Below are positions 38,395 to 46,912 of a DNA stretch of 48,653 nt, in pieces. Numbering within the stretch: position 1 is the stretch's first letter; each line of letters begins with the position of its first letter. The notes beneath the pieces are model-generated. The model saw only the letters and a list, made by a program, of their open reading frames with translations. It was not told where the DNA came from and ran no database searches. The position numbers and the translations under genes were made by a program. The DNA lies in assembly GCA_005804885.1 (NCBI GenBank), contig SYOX01000335.1, forward strand, positions 1 through 48,653. The letters are read 5' to 3'. The DNA comes from Pseudomonadota bacterium (lineage in GTDB: Bacteria; Myxococcota_A; Bradymonadia; Bradymonadales; GCA-2716585).

Positions 38395-40224
38395 GTGGAG
38401 TCAATGAGCGTGGAGCCTCCCGTGGCCGAGGAGCGGGCGGTCTGGGACATGAGCCCCTGGTTCTCGTCGGTGGAGTCGCCTGAGTTCGTGGCCTGCCGCG
38501 CGTCGTGGCGGTCGGGCGTGGCGGCCTTGCTGGAGGAGCTGGAGGGGCTGGGGCGGCTTGAGGAGGGCACTGTCGAGGGGTGGGCGGCGGCGCTGTGCAG
38601 GCGAGAGGAGGTTCAGCGCGGCGCCTCGCACCTGTGGTCCTACCTGCATTGCAGCGCGTCGGCGGACACGGGCGACGAGGCGATCAGGCGGGCGCACGCG
38701 GCGATGTCGGACGACGACGCGTCGGTGGAGCGGATCAGGGCGCTGGTGGTGGACGGCCTGAGCGGGGCAGCGGAGGGGGCCTTCGGGGCGCTGCTGGACC
38801 ACCCCTCGCTCAAGGGCGGCCAGTACACGCTCGGGCGGCTTCGGGAGCAGGGCCGCCAGCGCCTGCCGCGGGAGATGGAGCTCCTGGTGGCCGATCTGGC
38901 GGTGTCCGGCCACGCCGCCTGGGGTCGCCTGCATGATCAGATCGACGGCGCGCTGAGCTTCGAGCTGTCGACGCCGGAGGAGCCAGCCCGGCGGGTGCCG
39001 ATGTCCTTCAAGCGCAGCCTGACCCAGGACCCAGATCCGAGGGTGCGCAAGGCGGCGCTGGAGGGGTCCAACGCGGCCTGGGCGCAGCACGCCGAGGCGC
39101 TGGCGGCCAGCCTCAACGCGATCGCGGGGTGGCGGCTGACGCTCAACCGCTGGCGAGGGGTGGAGCACTTCCTGACTCCGGCGCTCTTCCAGAGCGCGAT
39201 CTCGGCCGAGGTGCTCGACGCCATGCTGGGCGCGGTGGCCTCGCGGCGGCCGACGCTCTGGGGCTACCTCAAGCACAAGGCTCGCCTCATCGATCGGCCG
39301 CGGCTCGGCTTTCAGGATCTCTCCTGTCCGCTCCCGCAAGAGTCCCCTCGCCGGCTGGGGTGGTCCGAGGCCCGCGCCCAGGTCATAGGCGCCTTTGAGC
39401 GCTTCGAGCCTGAGCTGGGGGACTTCGCGCGGATGGCCTTCGAGCGGCGCTGGATAGACGCCGAGGCGAGGGCGGGCAAGCGCTCGGGGGGCTTCTGCAT
39501 CCGCTCGCTTGAGCTGGGCCAGACGCGGATCTTCATGACCTTCAACCACACCCTGGGGGACGTCCAGACGCTGGCCCATGAGCTCGGCCACGCCTTCCAC
39601 GGCTGGGTGATGCGCGACTTGCGGCCGCTGACCCAGAGCTACCCGATGACGCTGGCCGAGACCGCCTCCATGTTCGGCGAGGCCATCCTGGCCGACGGCG
39701 TCCTGGCCGATCCGCAGATCCTCGCCGGGGACAAGGCCGCCGTGCTGGACACCCGGCTCTCGCGCGCCGTCGGGTCGCTGCTCGACATCCCGATGCGCTA
39801 CCAGTTCGAGAAGAGCTTCTACGAGGAGCGGGCCTCGGGCGAGGTGAGCGCGAGCCGCCTGCAGGCGCTGATGATCCAGGCCCAGCGGGATTGCTTCGGC
39901 GACTGTCTGGACGAGGGCGAGCTCGACCCCTGGTTCTGGGCTTCGAAGGCGCACTTCTTCAAGACGGGGGCGAACTTCTACAACTTCCCGTACACCTTCG
40001 GTTATTTGTTCAGTCAGGGGGTCTACGCCCGGGCGCGGCGCGAGGGGCCGGGCTTTTTCGAGGCCTACAAGGCATTGCTGCGGCGCACGGGCTCGGCCGA
40101 CCCCGAGGTGCTGGCCCGAGAGGCGCTCGGGGTGGAGCTGGCGCGGCCGGACTTCTGGCTGGAGTCGCTCGATCTGGTCGACGATGATCTGCGTCGATTC
40201 GAAGAGGCCGTCGCCTGTCGGTGA
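38395..40224 (+). CDS. M3-family oligoendopeptidase (PepF-like)
   Basis: A 609-aa cytoplasmic zinc metallopeptidase that cleaves short peptides. The M3 zinc motif is complete: HELGHAFH at 395-402 with a downstream glutamate in LAETASMFGEAIL. KRSGGFCIRSLELGQTRIFMTFNHTLGD before it and FYNFPYTFGYLFSQGVYARAR near the end are hallmarks of the PepF/M3B group. The length is normal. GTG at 38395 is the likely start, since AAGGAGG lies seven bases before it; the ATG three codons later is spaced too far. It is in the same direction as the patatin gene 48 bp downstream, and a small hairpin overlaps its stop. Confidence 0.9.
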   Translation: MESMSVEPPVAEERAVWDMSPWFSSVESPEFVACRASWRSGVAALLEELEGLGRLEEGTVEGWAAALCRREEVQRGASHLWSYLHCSASADTGDEAIRRAHAAMSDDDASVERIRALVVDGLSGAAEGAFGALLDHPSLKGGQYTLGRLREQGRQRLPREMELLVADLAVSGHAAWGRLHDQIDGALSFELSTPEEPARRVPMSFKRSLTQDPDPRVRKAALEGSNAAWAQHAEALAASLNAIAGWRLTLNRWRGVEHFLTPALFQSAISAEVLDAMLGAVASRRPTLWGYLKHKARLIDRPRLGFQDLSCPLPQESPRRLGWSEARAQVIGAFERFEPELGDFARMAFERRWIDAEARAGKRSGGFCIRSLELGQTRIFMTFNHTLGDVQTLAHELGHAFHGWVMRDLRPLTQSYPMTLAETASMFGEAILADGVLADPQILAGDKAAVLDTRLSRAVGSLLDIPMRYQFEKSFYEERASGEVSASRLQALMIQAQRDCFGDCLDEGELDPWFWASKAHFFKTGANFYNFPYTFGYLFSQGVYARARREGPGFFEAYKALLRRTGSADPEVLAREALGVELARPDFWLESLDLVDDDLRRFEEAVACR

Positions 40225-40240
40225 TCCGTCGCGGATCTTT
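40223..40240 (+). terminator. Small hairpin plus TTT overlapping the peptidase stop
   Basis: GATCCG-TCG-CGGATC (40223-40237) followed by TTT, beginning at the stop codon. A six-base stem is short; it may be a weak terminator or attenuator before the patatin gene. Confidence 0.3.
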
Positions 40241-40272
40241 GGCGGGCGACGCCGACGAAACAAGAGGCCCTG

Positions 40273-43200
40273 ATGCTGGACCCCTCTCCGCTGTGCCGCG
40301 AACTCCAGGTGCGCCTCGGCGCCCTGGCCCCTGAGTCGAGCGGGCAGGCTGCTCGCCCGGATCTGAATCGGGGGCGGCCTGAGTGGATGCCCACGGGCGT
40401 CTTCGCGGCGCTGTCGTTGAGCCTGGATCTGACCCCACTGGCGGCCTCGGCGCTTGTGGAGGCGCTGGGCCTGGACCGCGCGGGCGCGCCGGTGCGTCGG
40501 TTCGAGCCCGAGGAGCGGCTGCTTGAGGCCAACGCGGCGCCGGGCGAGCTGCTGCTGATCACGTCGGGCTCGGCGCGCGGCGTGGTGGTGGTCGAGGCCG
40601 ACGGGGTGGTCAAGGCCGACGGGGTGAGGAGCTTCGGGCTCTACCGCGAGGGCCTCTGGGTGGGGGCGCCCCAGGCGCTGATGATCGATAAGTCCGCGCC
40701 CGCGCTGATCAATTACGAGGTGGTCGCCACCGGGAAGGTCGAGGCGCTGGCGTTGAGCCTCGATGATATCCGCGCCCTGGTGCAGAAGCACCCCAGCGTC
40801 GGGCGCTACTTCGAGGCGCTCACGCTGAGGCGCTTCGGCGCCCAGCGGGCGTGGCGCAGCGCGCTTGAGAGCCAGCCGGTGTTGTCGATGCTTGAGCCGG
40901 TGGACCTCGACTGGCTGATGCAGGTCGGCGCGGTGCGGCGCCACCCGGACCCCAGGAGCAACTGGCTCAAGGCCGGCCGCGCTGCGGAGGTGGCGGGGCT
41001 CTTGCTGGAGGGCAGGGGCCAGGCGCACCTGCCAGAGGCCGGGCGGTCGATCCTGGTGGGCGAATACGAGGCCGGCGATCTGATGGGCCACGAGCAGCTG
41101 GCGTGGCCCGAAGACGAGGCCGGCGTCGAGAGGCTGGAGGGCGATCCGCTGGACGTCAAGCCGCCCGCCCAGCGCACCGACGTGAGGCTCTTCGGCGACG
41201 CGATGGTGCTGGAGGTGAGCTGGCGGGCGCTGCGCTGGCTGATGTTCGAGAAGCTCGACATCTGGGCGCGCTTTCTTGGGACGATCAGGCCAGGGGAGGC
41301 CGAGGCGGCCAAGCAGCAGGCCCGGATCGTCGTGGTCTTCGGCGCCGAGGAGAAGCTCGGGACGACGACCCTGGCCCACGGGGCGGCGCTGGCGCTGGCG
41401 CGATCGCCCTGGCGCGGCGACGCGCCCGTGTGCTTGATCGACCTGCAGCACCCCGGCTCGATCTTCGGCGCCGAGGTGCCCGAAGGGGAGCTGCGCCAGG
41501 GCGACCTCATCGACGGCGAAGAGGACGACTTCACCTACCGCACCGCGGAGCTGGACGCCGGAGATGGGGCGCGCCTGAGGGTGATGTGGTGCGAAGACCC
41601 GCTCAACACGGTGTCTTTGTTGAGGTATCTCAGGAACAAGGGAGAGGCGAGCGCGATCGTCGTCTCGGGCGGGATCAACGCCTCGCAGGGGAGGCAGGCG
41701 CATGCGCGCGGCGAGCCCGTGACCCCGGCGCAGCAGGAGGCGATGGCGCTGGCCGAGGGGATCGCGGCGCTGGGGGTCGTGGCGGTCTGGCTGACCGACT
41801 CGCCTCACAAGCCCTACTCGGCCACGGCGGTCGCGCCGAAGGAGCTGATCCGGGCCGAGCGCCTGAGCGCCGAGTATCTGAGGGCCGAGGAGATCCGGAC
41901 GCGCGTGGAGATGAGCGACTGGATCGAGGCCGGCTATCGCCACAAGGGGAGGCTGCTCAAGCGGGCGAGGTCGCTGCTGGGCGAGCTGGAGGTCTTCAAC
42001 AGCGAGGAGCTGCGCGGCCGCTTCTCGCACGGTGCCGCGCGCCACGTCCTGCGGGTCCCCGATGACCCCAAGGGGGTCGAGGCCTTCCGCTGCCAGGCGG
42101 TCAAGGAGAGCTTCGGGGTGCGCCCGCGCTTGCCCTTGATCGAGACCTTCGAGCGGCTGGCGCGGATGATCCAGGGGCGGACCTTCGGGCTGGCGCTCGG
42201 CGGCGGCGGCGCCTGGGGCTTCACCCAGATCGCGCTGCTTCGGGCGCTGGAGGACGCCGACGTCCCGATCGACTACATCGCGGGCGCGTCCTTCGGGTCG
42301 GTCGTCGGGGGCCTCTACGCCGCCGGGGGCATGAAGGCGCTCGACAGGCTCCTGGAGTGGAGCGCCACCCGCCCGACGGCCATCGCCCAGCTCCAGGCGG
42401 TCTTCGGGGTCAACGAGCGCGGCCGGCCCGATCCCATGGTCTTCAACCGCTTGACGGTCAGCGTCAACATGGCCGTGGTCAGCAACGGCCAGCTCCAGCG
42501 CTTCATCGACGATCTGCTCGAGGAGGTCACCGGCGAGCGCCGCATGCCGCTGAGCACCACCCGCATCCCCTTCCTGCCCGTCGGCACTCGCCTGAACGAC
42601 GGCGTGGCCGTGGTGATGACGGACGGGACGGTGGGCTTCGGGGTGCGCTCGGCCTCCTGCCTGCCGCCCCTCTTCCCCACCCTCCATTACGGCAGCGATC
42701 GGATCATCGACGGCGGGCTCGTGGCCAACGTCCCCGTCGAGGCCGTCCGCGATCGCGGCGCCGACTTCGTCGTCGGCTGCAATGTGGTCCCGCCCAACCC
42801 CCCGGCCCTCTCCAACGGCGCGCTGCGGCAGATGCTGCTTGAGCTCAAGGCAGACCAGATCGAGCTTGCGCTCAAGGGGCTGGAGGTCTTCCTGGACGAG
42901 GTGAGCGGCACCCCGGGACGCCCCAGCCGCGTCAATCTTGGGCGGGCGTGGCGGGCGTGGCGCCAGACCAACGGCGGCGGCCTCGGCGATGTCGCGGTCG
43001 ACCTCTACAAGCGGCTGCGCGCGTGGAAGGTCGACGATCCTGCGGAGCTGGCCTCGGCGCTGGCCCGCGACGTGCTTTTGAGCCGCCTTCTGGACGCGGT
43101 GCACGGCTTCTACCTGCTGAGCTGGCGCCAGGGCCAGGATCAGAGCGCGCTCAAGGCCAACTTCGTCATCAGCATGAAACCCGAGAAATTCCAGTCCCAC

Positions 43201-43347
43201 GACTTCCACCTCGGCCGAGAGATCGTCAAGTGCTTCGAGCACGACATCGCCAAGGCCAAGGTCACCGTTGTCGAGGAGCTCAAGATGCGCTGGAGCGACC
43301 CGGCGAGGTGGAAGGACAAGCCTCACGAGGCCCACGTGCCGGAGTAG
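40273..43347 (+). CDS. NTE-like patatin phospholipase with cNMP-like and P-loop-like domains
   Basis: A 1024-aa cytoplasmic protein. Residues 60-345 contain two cyclic-nucleotide-binding-like beta-roll modules (GELLLITSGSARGVVVVEADG; AEVAGLLLEGRGQAHL), which I call from shape only. Residues 350-560 are a CpaE/MinD-like P-loop NTPase region with VVVFGAEEKLGTTTLAHG; the Walker Lys is missing. Residues 635-830 are the patatin domain: oxyanion loop GGGGAWG near 642-648, GASFGS near 671-676 (Ser nucleophile), and DGGLVANVP near 813 (Asp). This order parallels neuropathy target esterase (cNMP, degenerate P-loop, patatin), a lysophospholipase family. The C-terminal 200 residues are helical. It starts 48 bp after the peptidase stop, with GAGG upstream. 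Confidence 0.82.
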   Translation: MLDPSPLCRELQVRLGALAPESSGQAARPDLNRGRPEWMPTGVFAALSLSLDLTPLAASALVEALGLDRAGAPVRRFEPEERLLEANAAPGELLLITSGSARGVVVVEADGVVKADGVRSFGLYREGLWVGAPQALMIDKSAPALINYEVVATGKVEALALSLDDIRALVQKHPSVGRYFEALTLRRFGAQRAWRSALESQPVLSMLEPVDLDWLMQVGAVRRHPDPRSNWLKAGRAAEVAGLLLEGRGQAHLPEAGRSILVGEYEAGDLMGHEQLAWPEDEAGVERLEGDPLDVKPPAQRTDVRLFGDAMVLEVSWRALRWLMFEKLDIWARFLGTIRPGEAEAAKQQARIVVVFGAEEKLGTTTLAHGAALALARSPWRGDAPVCLIDLQHPGSIFGAEVPEGELRQGDLIDGEEDDFTYRTAELDAGDGARLRVMWCEDPLNTVSLLRYLRNKGEASAIVVSGGINASQGRQAHARGEPVTPAQQEAMALAEGIAALGVVAVWLTDSPHKPYSATAVAPKELIRAERLSAEYLRAEEIRTRVEMSDWIEAGYRHKGRLLKRARSLLGELEVFNSEELRGRFSHGAARHVLRVPDDPKGVEAFRCQAVKESFGVRPRLPLIETFERLARMIQGRTFGLALGGGGAWGFTQIALLRALEDADVPIDYIAGASFGSVVGGLYAAGGMKALDRLLEWSATRPTAIAQLQAVFGVNERGRPDPMVFNRLTVSVNMAVVSNGQLQRFIDDLLEEVTGERRMPLSTTRIPFLPVGTRLNDGVAVVMTDGTVGFGVRSASCLPPLFPTLHYGSDRIIDGGLVANVPVEAVRDRGADFVVGCNVVPPNPPALSNGALRQMLLELKADQIELALKGLEVFLDEVSGTPGRPSRVNLGRAWRAWRQTNGGGLGDVAVDLYKRLRAWKVDDPAELASALARDVLLSRLLDAVHGFYLLSWRQGQDQSALKANFVISMKPEKFQSHDFHLGREIVKCFEHDIAKAKVTVVEELKMRWSDPARWKDKPHEAHVPE

Positions 43348-43435
43348 GCTTCATACCCAACCACGGCCGCTCGGGGCTGGCGGGCGGTGAGGGCTGATCG
43401 GCCGCTGGCGCGCTGGGGGTGTCGAGGGCAAAGGC

Positions 43436-44053
43436 TCAGAAGGCGAAGCCGAGGGTGGAGTGGGCGGCGGGCAGGATGGCGTCGATGCCCAGGCCGCCGA
43501 CCTTGTAGTGGAGGCGCTGGACGCCGAGGCCCCCGGCCAGGACGAGGCCCCCGTCGGAGATCCAGGTGTAGCCGCCCAGGGCGCTGACGTAGCCGCCGAA
43601 GGCGGTCACGGCGGGGTCGCGATCGTCGGTGGTCTGCAAGAAGGCGCCGACGCCTCGAACCTGGGCCCACCAGCCCTCCGGGGCGCCCCCGAAGATGAAG
43701 TAGCGCACCCCCGCCTCCAGGCCCAGGCCGATGAAGTCCTCCGGCGGGTCGGTGATGATCCCGCTGAAGAGGCGCAGGCTCGGGCCGGCGTAGAGCGAGA
43801 GGTTGTCCGACAGCGCCCGCTCGACCTGGAGGTGGACGAAGCCCAGCGCCGTGGTCAAGGGATCGACCTGGAGGGTCCACTGGGGCGCTTGCGGCGCGAT
43901 CGCCTGGGGCTCGCCGTTGTGGGGGCCGAGGGTGTGCAGCGGCGGGGTCTTGGCCTCGGCGGCGGCGCCGCCGAGCAGGGCGGCGGCGGCCAGGGCCAGC
44001 GCCAGGGCCGCGATGAGGTCGCGCTCGCGGCGCGCAGGGTGGGGCTGGTGCAT
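43436..44053 (-). CDS. Outer-membrane beta-barrel protein at the end of the sugar ABC operon
   Basis: A 205-aa protein with a Sec signal peptide (LIAALALALAAAALLGG, cleavage near AAEA). The mature part has alternating hydrophobic/polar strands (SLYAGPSLRLFSG, GLGLEAGVRYFIFGG, GGYVSALGGYTWI, GLVLAGGLGVQRLHYKVGG) and ends in Phe (GFAF), as outer-membrane barrels do. It probably forms an 8-stranded barrel. It begins 6 bp after the MalG-type permease stop, so it belongs to the same operon and could be a pore or binding protein for the imported sugar. Sequence alone does not show whether it is a porin. Confidence 0.75.
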   Translation of the reverse strand: MHQPHPARRERDLIAALALALAAAALLGGAAAEAKTPPLHTLGPHNGEPQAIAPQAPQWTLQVDPLTTALGFVHLQVERALSDNLSLYAGPSLRLFSGIITDPPEDFIGLGLEAGVRYFIFGGAPEGWWAQVRGVGAFLQTTDDRDPAVTAFGGYVSALGGYTWISDGGLVLAGGLGVQRLHYKVGGLGIDAILPAAHSTLGFAF

Positions 44054-44059
44054 GAGACG

Positions 44060-44902
44060 CTATCCCTTGACGCCGCCTGCGGTCAGGCCGCCGATGAGGT
44101 TCTTCTGGAGGGCGAAGAAGAGGATCATGACAGGCAGGGAGACGATGATGGCCCCGGCGGCGAAGTGCCCCCACTGGGTCGAGAACTCCCCGACGTAGTT
44201 GTTGAGCGTGACGGGCAGCGTCAACTCTGCCTCTTTATTGATGAAAGTGGCCGCGAGGATGAACTCGTTCCAGGCGGTCATGAAGGAGAAGAGGGCGGTG
44301 ACGGCGATGGCCGGGCGAGCCAGCGGCAGGATGATGGTCCAGAAGATGGTGAAGGGGGAGGCGCCGTCGATGATGGCGGACTCCTCGATGGAGCGCGGGA
44401 TGGTGTCGAAGTAGCCCTTGAGCATCCAGACGCAGAAGGGGATGGCGGTCGTCGAGTAGACGACGATCAGGCCGAGGATGTTGTTGAGCAGCCCGAGCGC
44501 GTCGAGGATGACGTAGAGCGGGATGAGCATCATGGTGCCGGGGAACATCTGGCTGACGAGGAAGAGCATCAGGCCGCCGCGGCGGCCAGGGAAGTCAAAG
44601 CGGCTGAAGGCGTAGCCGGCCGTGCAGGCCAGGAAGATGCCCATGAGGGTCGTGGCCAGCGAGACGACCAGGGAGTTGAGCAGCTGCCGGCCGAAGAGCC
44701 AGGTCCCGTCGGGGGCCGAGGCCCCGACGACGTGGGCGAAGTTCTCCAGGGAGGGATCGGCGGGGATGGGCAGCAGGCTCATCGAGAAGCCCTGCTGGGG
44801 CGTCAGCGCCATGGCGATGACCCAGAGCACCGGGTAGATGGTCAGGCCGGTGAAGGTGATCAGGAAGGCGTGGGTCAGCGCGGTGCGCGTGGGGTTCTTC
44901 AT
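44060..44902 (-). CDS. Carbohydrate ABC permease, MalG type
   Basis: A 280-aa inner-membrane permease with six predicted helices. The EAA loop is present as EESAIIDGASPFTIFWTIILP (about 190-210), which contacts the ATPase, and the LFSFMTAWNEFILA segment and terminal GGLTAGGVKG are characteristic of MalG/UgpE-type CUT1 subunits. The ATG at 44902 overlaps the TGA of the MalF-type gene by four bases (ATGA). The substrate is probably an oligosaccharide or glycerol-phosphate-type compound, as for other CUT1 systems; the exact sugar is not deducible. Confidence 0.92.
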   Translation of the reverse strand: MKNPTRTALTHAFLITFTGLTIYPVLWVIAMALTPQQGFSMSLLPIPADPSLENFAHVVGASAPDGTWLFGRQLLNSLVVSLATTLMGIFLACTAGYAFSRFDFPGRRGGLMLFLVSQMFPGTMMLIPLYVILDALGLLNNILGLIVVYSTTAIPFCVWMLKGYFDTIPRSIEESAIIDGASPFTIFWTIILPLARPAIAVTALFSFMTAWNEFILAATFINKEAELTLPVTLNNYVGEFSTQWGHFAAGAIIVSLPVMILFFALQKNLIGGLTAGGVKG

Positions 44903-46902
44903 TCGAAGGTCCCCTCGGTGGCGCGCGTGATGCGGTTGGTCATCAGCGTGTAGACCAGCAGGATGACGAAGATGATGACCGAGTAGGCCGCCGCCAGCCC
45001 GTAGCGGTTCAGCTCCGCGAAGGCCCTGTAGGCGTCGGTGATGAGGATCTCGGTGGAGTTGTCCGGGCCGCCGCCGCTGACGAGGTAGATGATGTTGAAC
45101 ATGTTGAAGGTCCAGATGCTGCCCAGGATGATGGCCGGGAAGAGGGCCGGCTTGAGCAGCGGCAGGGTGATGTGCCTGAACTTCTGCCAGCCGGTCGCGC
45201 CGTCGACGTCGGCGGCCTCGTAGAGCGCGTCGGGGATGGACTGCAGCGCCCCGAGCGAGATGACCATCATGAAGGGGAAGCCCAGCCACGTGTTGGTGAC
45301 GAGGTTGGCCGTAAAGGCCGTCGCGAAGCTGCCACCGAGCCAGTCCACCCCCGAGGGCTCCATCCCCATCAGGCCCTGCGCCGCCTCGATGAAGCGGTTG
45401 ACCGCGCCAAACTCCTTGTTGAACATGCCCTTCCAGATCAAGGCCGTGATGTAGTTCGGGATCGCCCAGGGCACGATCAGCAGCACCCGGTAGATCTTCT
45501 TGAAGCGCAGCGTCGGCGCCTTGAGGATCAGCGCCAGCCCCAGGCCGATGGTCGTGTGCAGCACCACGTTGGTCGCCGTCCACAGGATCGTCGCAAAGAG
45601 CGTCCACAGGAAGGTCACGTCGCCGCTTTCGGAGCCCAGCAGGATCTCGGCGAAGTTGTCCAGGCCCGCAAAGTAGTAGCGCGGCGCGTCGTAGGCGAAG
45701 ACGCTCAGCCCCACCCCCGTCAAGAAGGGGATGAAGACCAGGACCACCATCCCGACCATGCTCGGCGCGACGTACAGGTAGGCGAAGGGGTTGCGGCGGC
45801 AAGCCACCGAGGCGCGCACCAGGAAGCGGTGGCCCCCGATCAGCGCCAGCAAGGCCCCGAGCGCCACCAGCGCCAGCAGCCCCCGACCCAGAGCGTAGCG
45901 GACCTCCAGCAGCCGCGCCGTCGCGCCCTCGAAGCGCGCCTCGTCCAGCGGCCCGCCCCCACCCAGCAGCGGCCCCGGCGCCCCGGTGAAGTCGACGTCG
46001 GCGGACGCCACGATCGCGTCGGCGTCCAGCCCGAGGGCGGCGGCGGCCACATGGACCTGCCGGGCGTCCTCGACCCGCCGCTCAAGCTGGGGGGCGAGCT
46101 GCGCGCCGTAATGCATCGCGCCGCCGCCCGCAAAGGCCGCCGCCAGCGCCGCCAGCGCCCCGCAGAAGGCGATCGCCTTGCGATGCCTGCCCCCCGACAG
46201 CGCCCCGCGCCCCAGGTGCAGCCCCGCCGACCCCAGCCCCCAGCCCCCCAACGTCAAGATCAGCAGCAGGAGCCACGGCATCGCCGAGGGCGGCACGCTG
46301 GCGCGGACGGCGGCCCCGGCGACGTCGAGCCGGCCAGGGCGGCGCACCGGCACCTGGGCCGAGTGCCAGGCGACGCCCTCGGCCTCGTCGATCTTCAGCT
46401 CGAAGGAGGGCCGCGCTCTGCCCGGCGTCGCGGGCAGCTCCGCGCCCGTGATCACCCGCGCGTATCGGTCGATCCGCCGCTTGTGCCGCGCCGCGTCCGG
46501 GACCTTGGCCGGATCGGCCACCGCCAGCGCGTCGAGCGCCGCCCCCCGATCGCCGCGCGCCAGCGACGCCGAGTAGCGCTGGTTCCGCCCGATCCCGAAG
46601 CGGTCCCGGTCGCCCTGGGCAATGACGAAGGCCTCGCCCACGTCCGGGCGCGCGGCCGCCAGCGCCTCGACGAAGCGCTGGGCGGTGGCGTCGTCGGCCC
46701 GCTCGGCCACCGCCGCGACGCTCCCGGCCAGAAAGAGCGCCCGGTGCTCCTCCAGCTCGGCCCGATCCACCTGCCAGGACACCGCGGTCGCCGTCGCGCA
46801 CACCAGCGCCAAGACCGCCGCGCCCAGCAGCAGCGCCGTCGACCACGCCCACGCGGGGGCCTGCTCGACGTCCAGAGGGATCTGCGGCTCACTGGCGCTC
46901 AT
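44899..46902 (-). CDS. Carbohydrate ABC permease, MalF type, with large N-terminal extension
   Basis: A 667-aa protein; CUT1 MalF-type permeases are usually 290-520 aa. Residues 375-665 are the permease core (FAYLYVAPSMVGMVVLVFIPFL, EAA loop YEAADVDGATGWQKFRHITLP). Residues 1-370 are additional: TM1 (17-42), an extracytoplasmic domain of about 160 residues, two TM helices (about 208-265), a second extracytoplasmic segment (RRVEDARQVHVAAAALGLD) and another TM (about 340-362). This resembles the sensor part of a histidine kinase or chemoreceptor without the kinase. The ATG at 46902 has AGGA upstream, 10 bp after the binding-protein stop. Role of the extension: unknown; ligand sensing or dimer formation are possible. 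Confidence 0.85.
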   Translation of the reverse strand: MSASEPQIPLDVEQAPAWAWSTALLLGAAVLALVCATATAVSWQVDRAELEEHRALFLAGSVAAVAERADDATAQRFVEALAAARPDVGEAFVIAQGDRDRFGIGRNQRYSASLARGDRGAALDALAVADPAKVPDAARHKRRIDRYARVITGAELPATPGRARPSFELKIDEAEGVAWHSAQVPVRRPGRLDVAGAAVRASVPPSAMPWLLLLILTLGGWGLGSAGLHLGRGALSGGRHRKAIAFCGALAALAAAFAGGGAMHYGAQLAPQLERRVEDARQVHVAAAALGLDADAIVASADVDFTGAPGPLLGGGGPLDEARFEGATARLLEVRYALGRGLLALVALGALLALIGGHRFLVRASVACRRNPFAYLYVAPSMVGMVVLVFIPFLTGVGLSVFAYDAPRYYFAGLDNFAEILLGSESGDVTFLWTLFATILWTATNVVLHTTIGLGLALILKAPTLRFKKIYRVLLIVPWAIPNYITALIWKGMFNKEFGAVNRFIEAAQGLMGMEPSGVDWLGGSFATAFTANLVTNTWLGFPFMMVISLGALQSIPDALYEAADVDGATGWQKFRHITLPLLKPALFPAIILGSIWTFNMFNIIYLVSGGGPDNSTEILITDAYRAFAELNRYGLAAAYSVIIFVILLVYTLMTNRITRATEGTFE

Positions 46903-46912
46903 GCTTCCTCGC

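Noticed and set aside
38401..43335. 1644-codon minus-strand open frame
   Set aside because: It spans two well-supported opposite-strand enzymes with catalytic motifs; long antisense frames are expected at this GC.
43348..43435. Search for a terminator between the convergent patatin and barrel genes
   Set aside because: Only short GGCCG self-complementary pieces were found; no stem strong enough to report.
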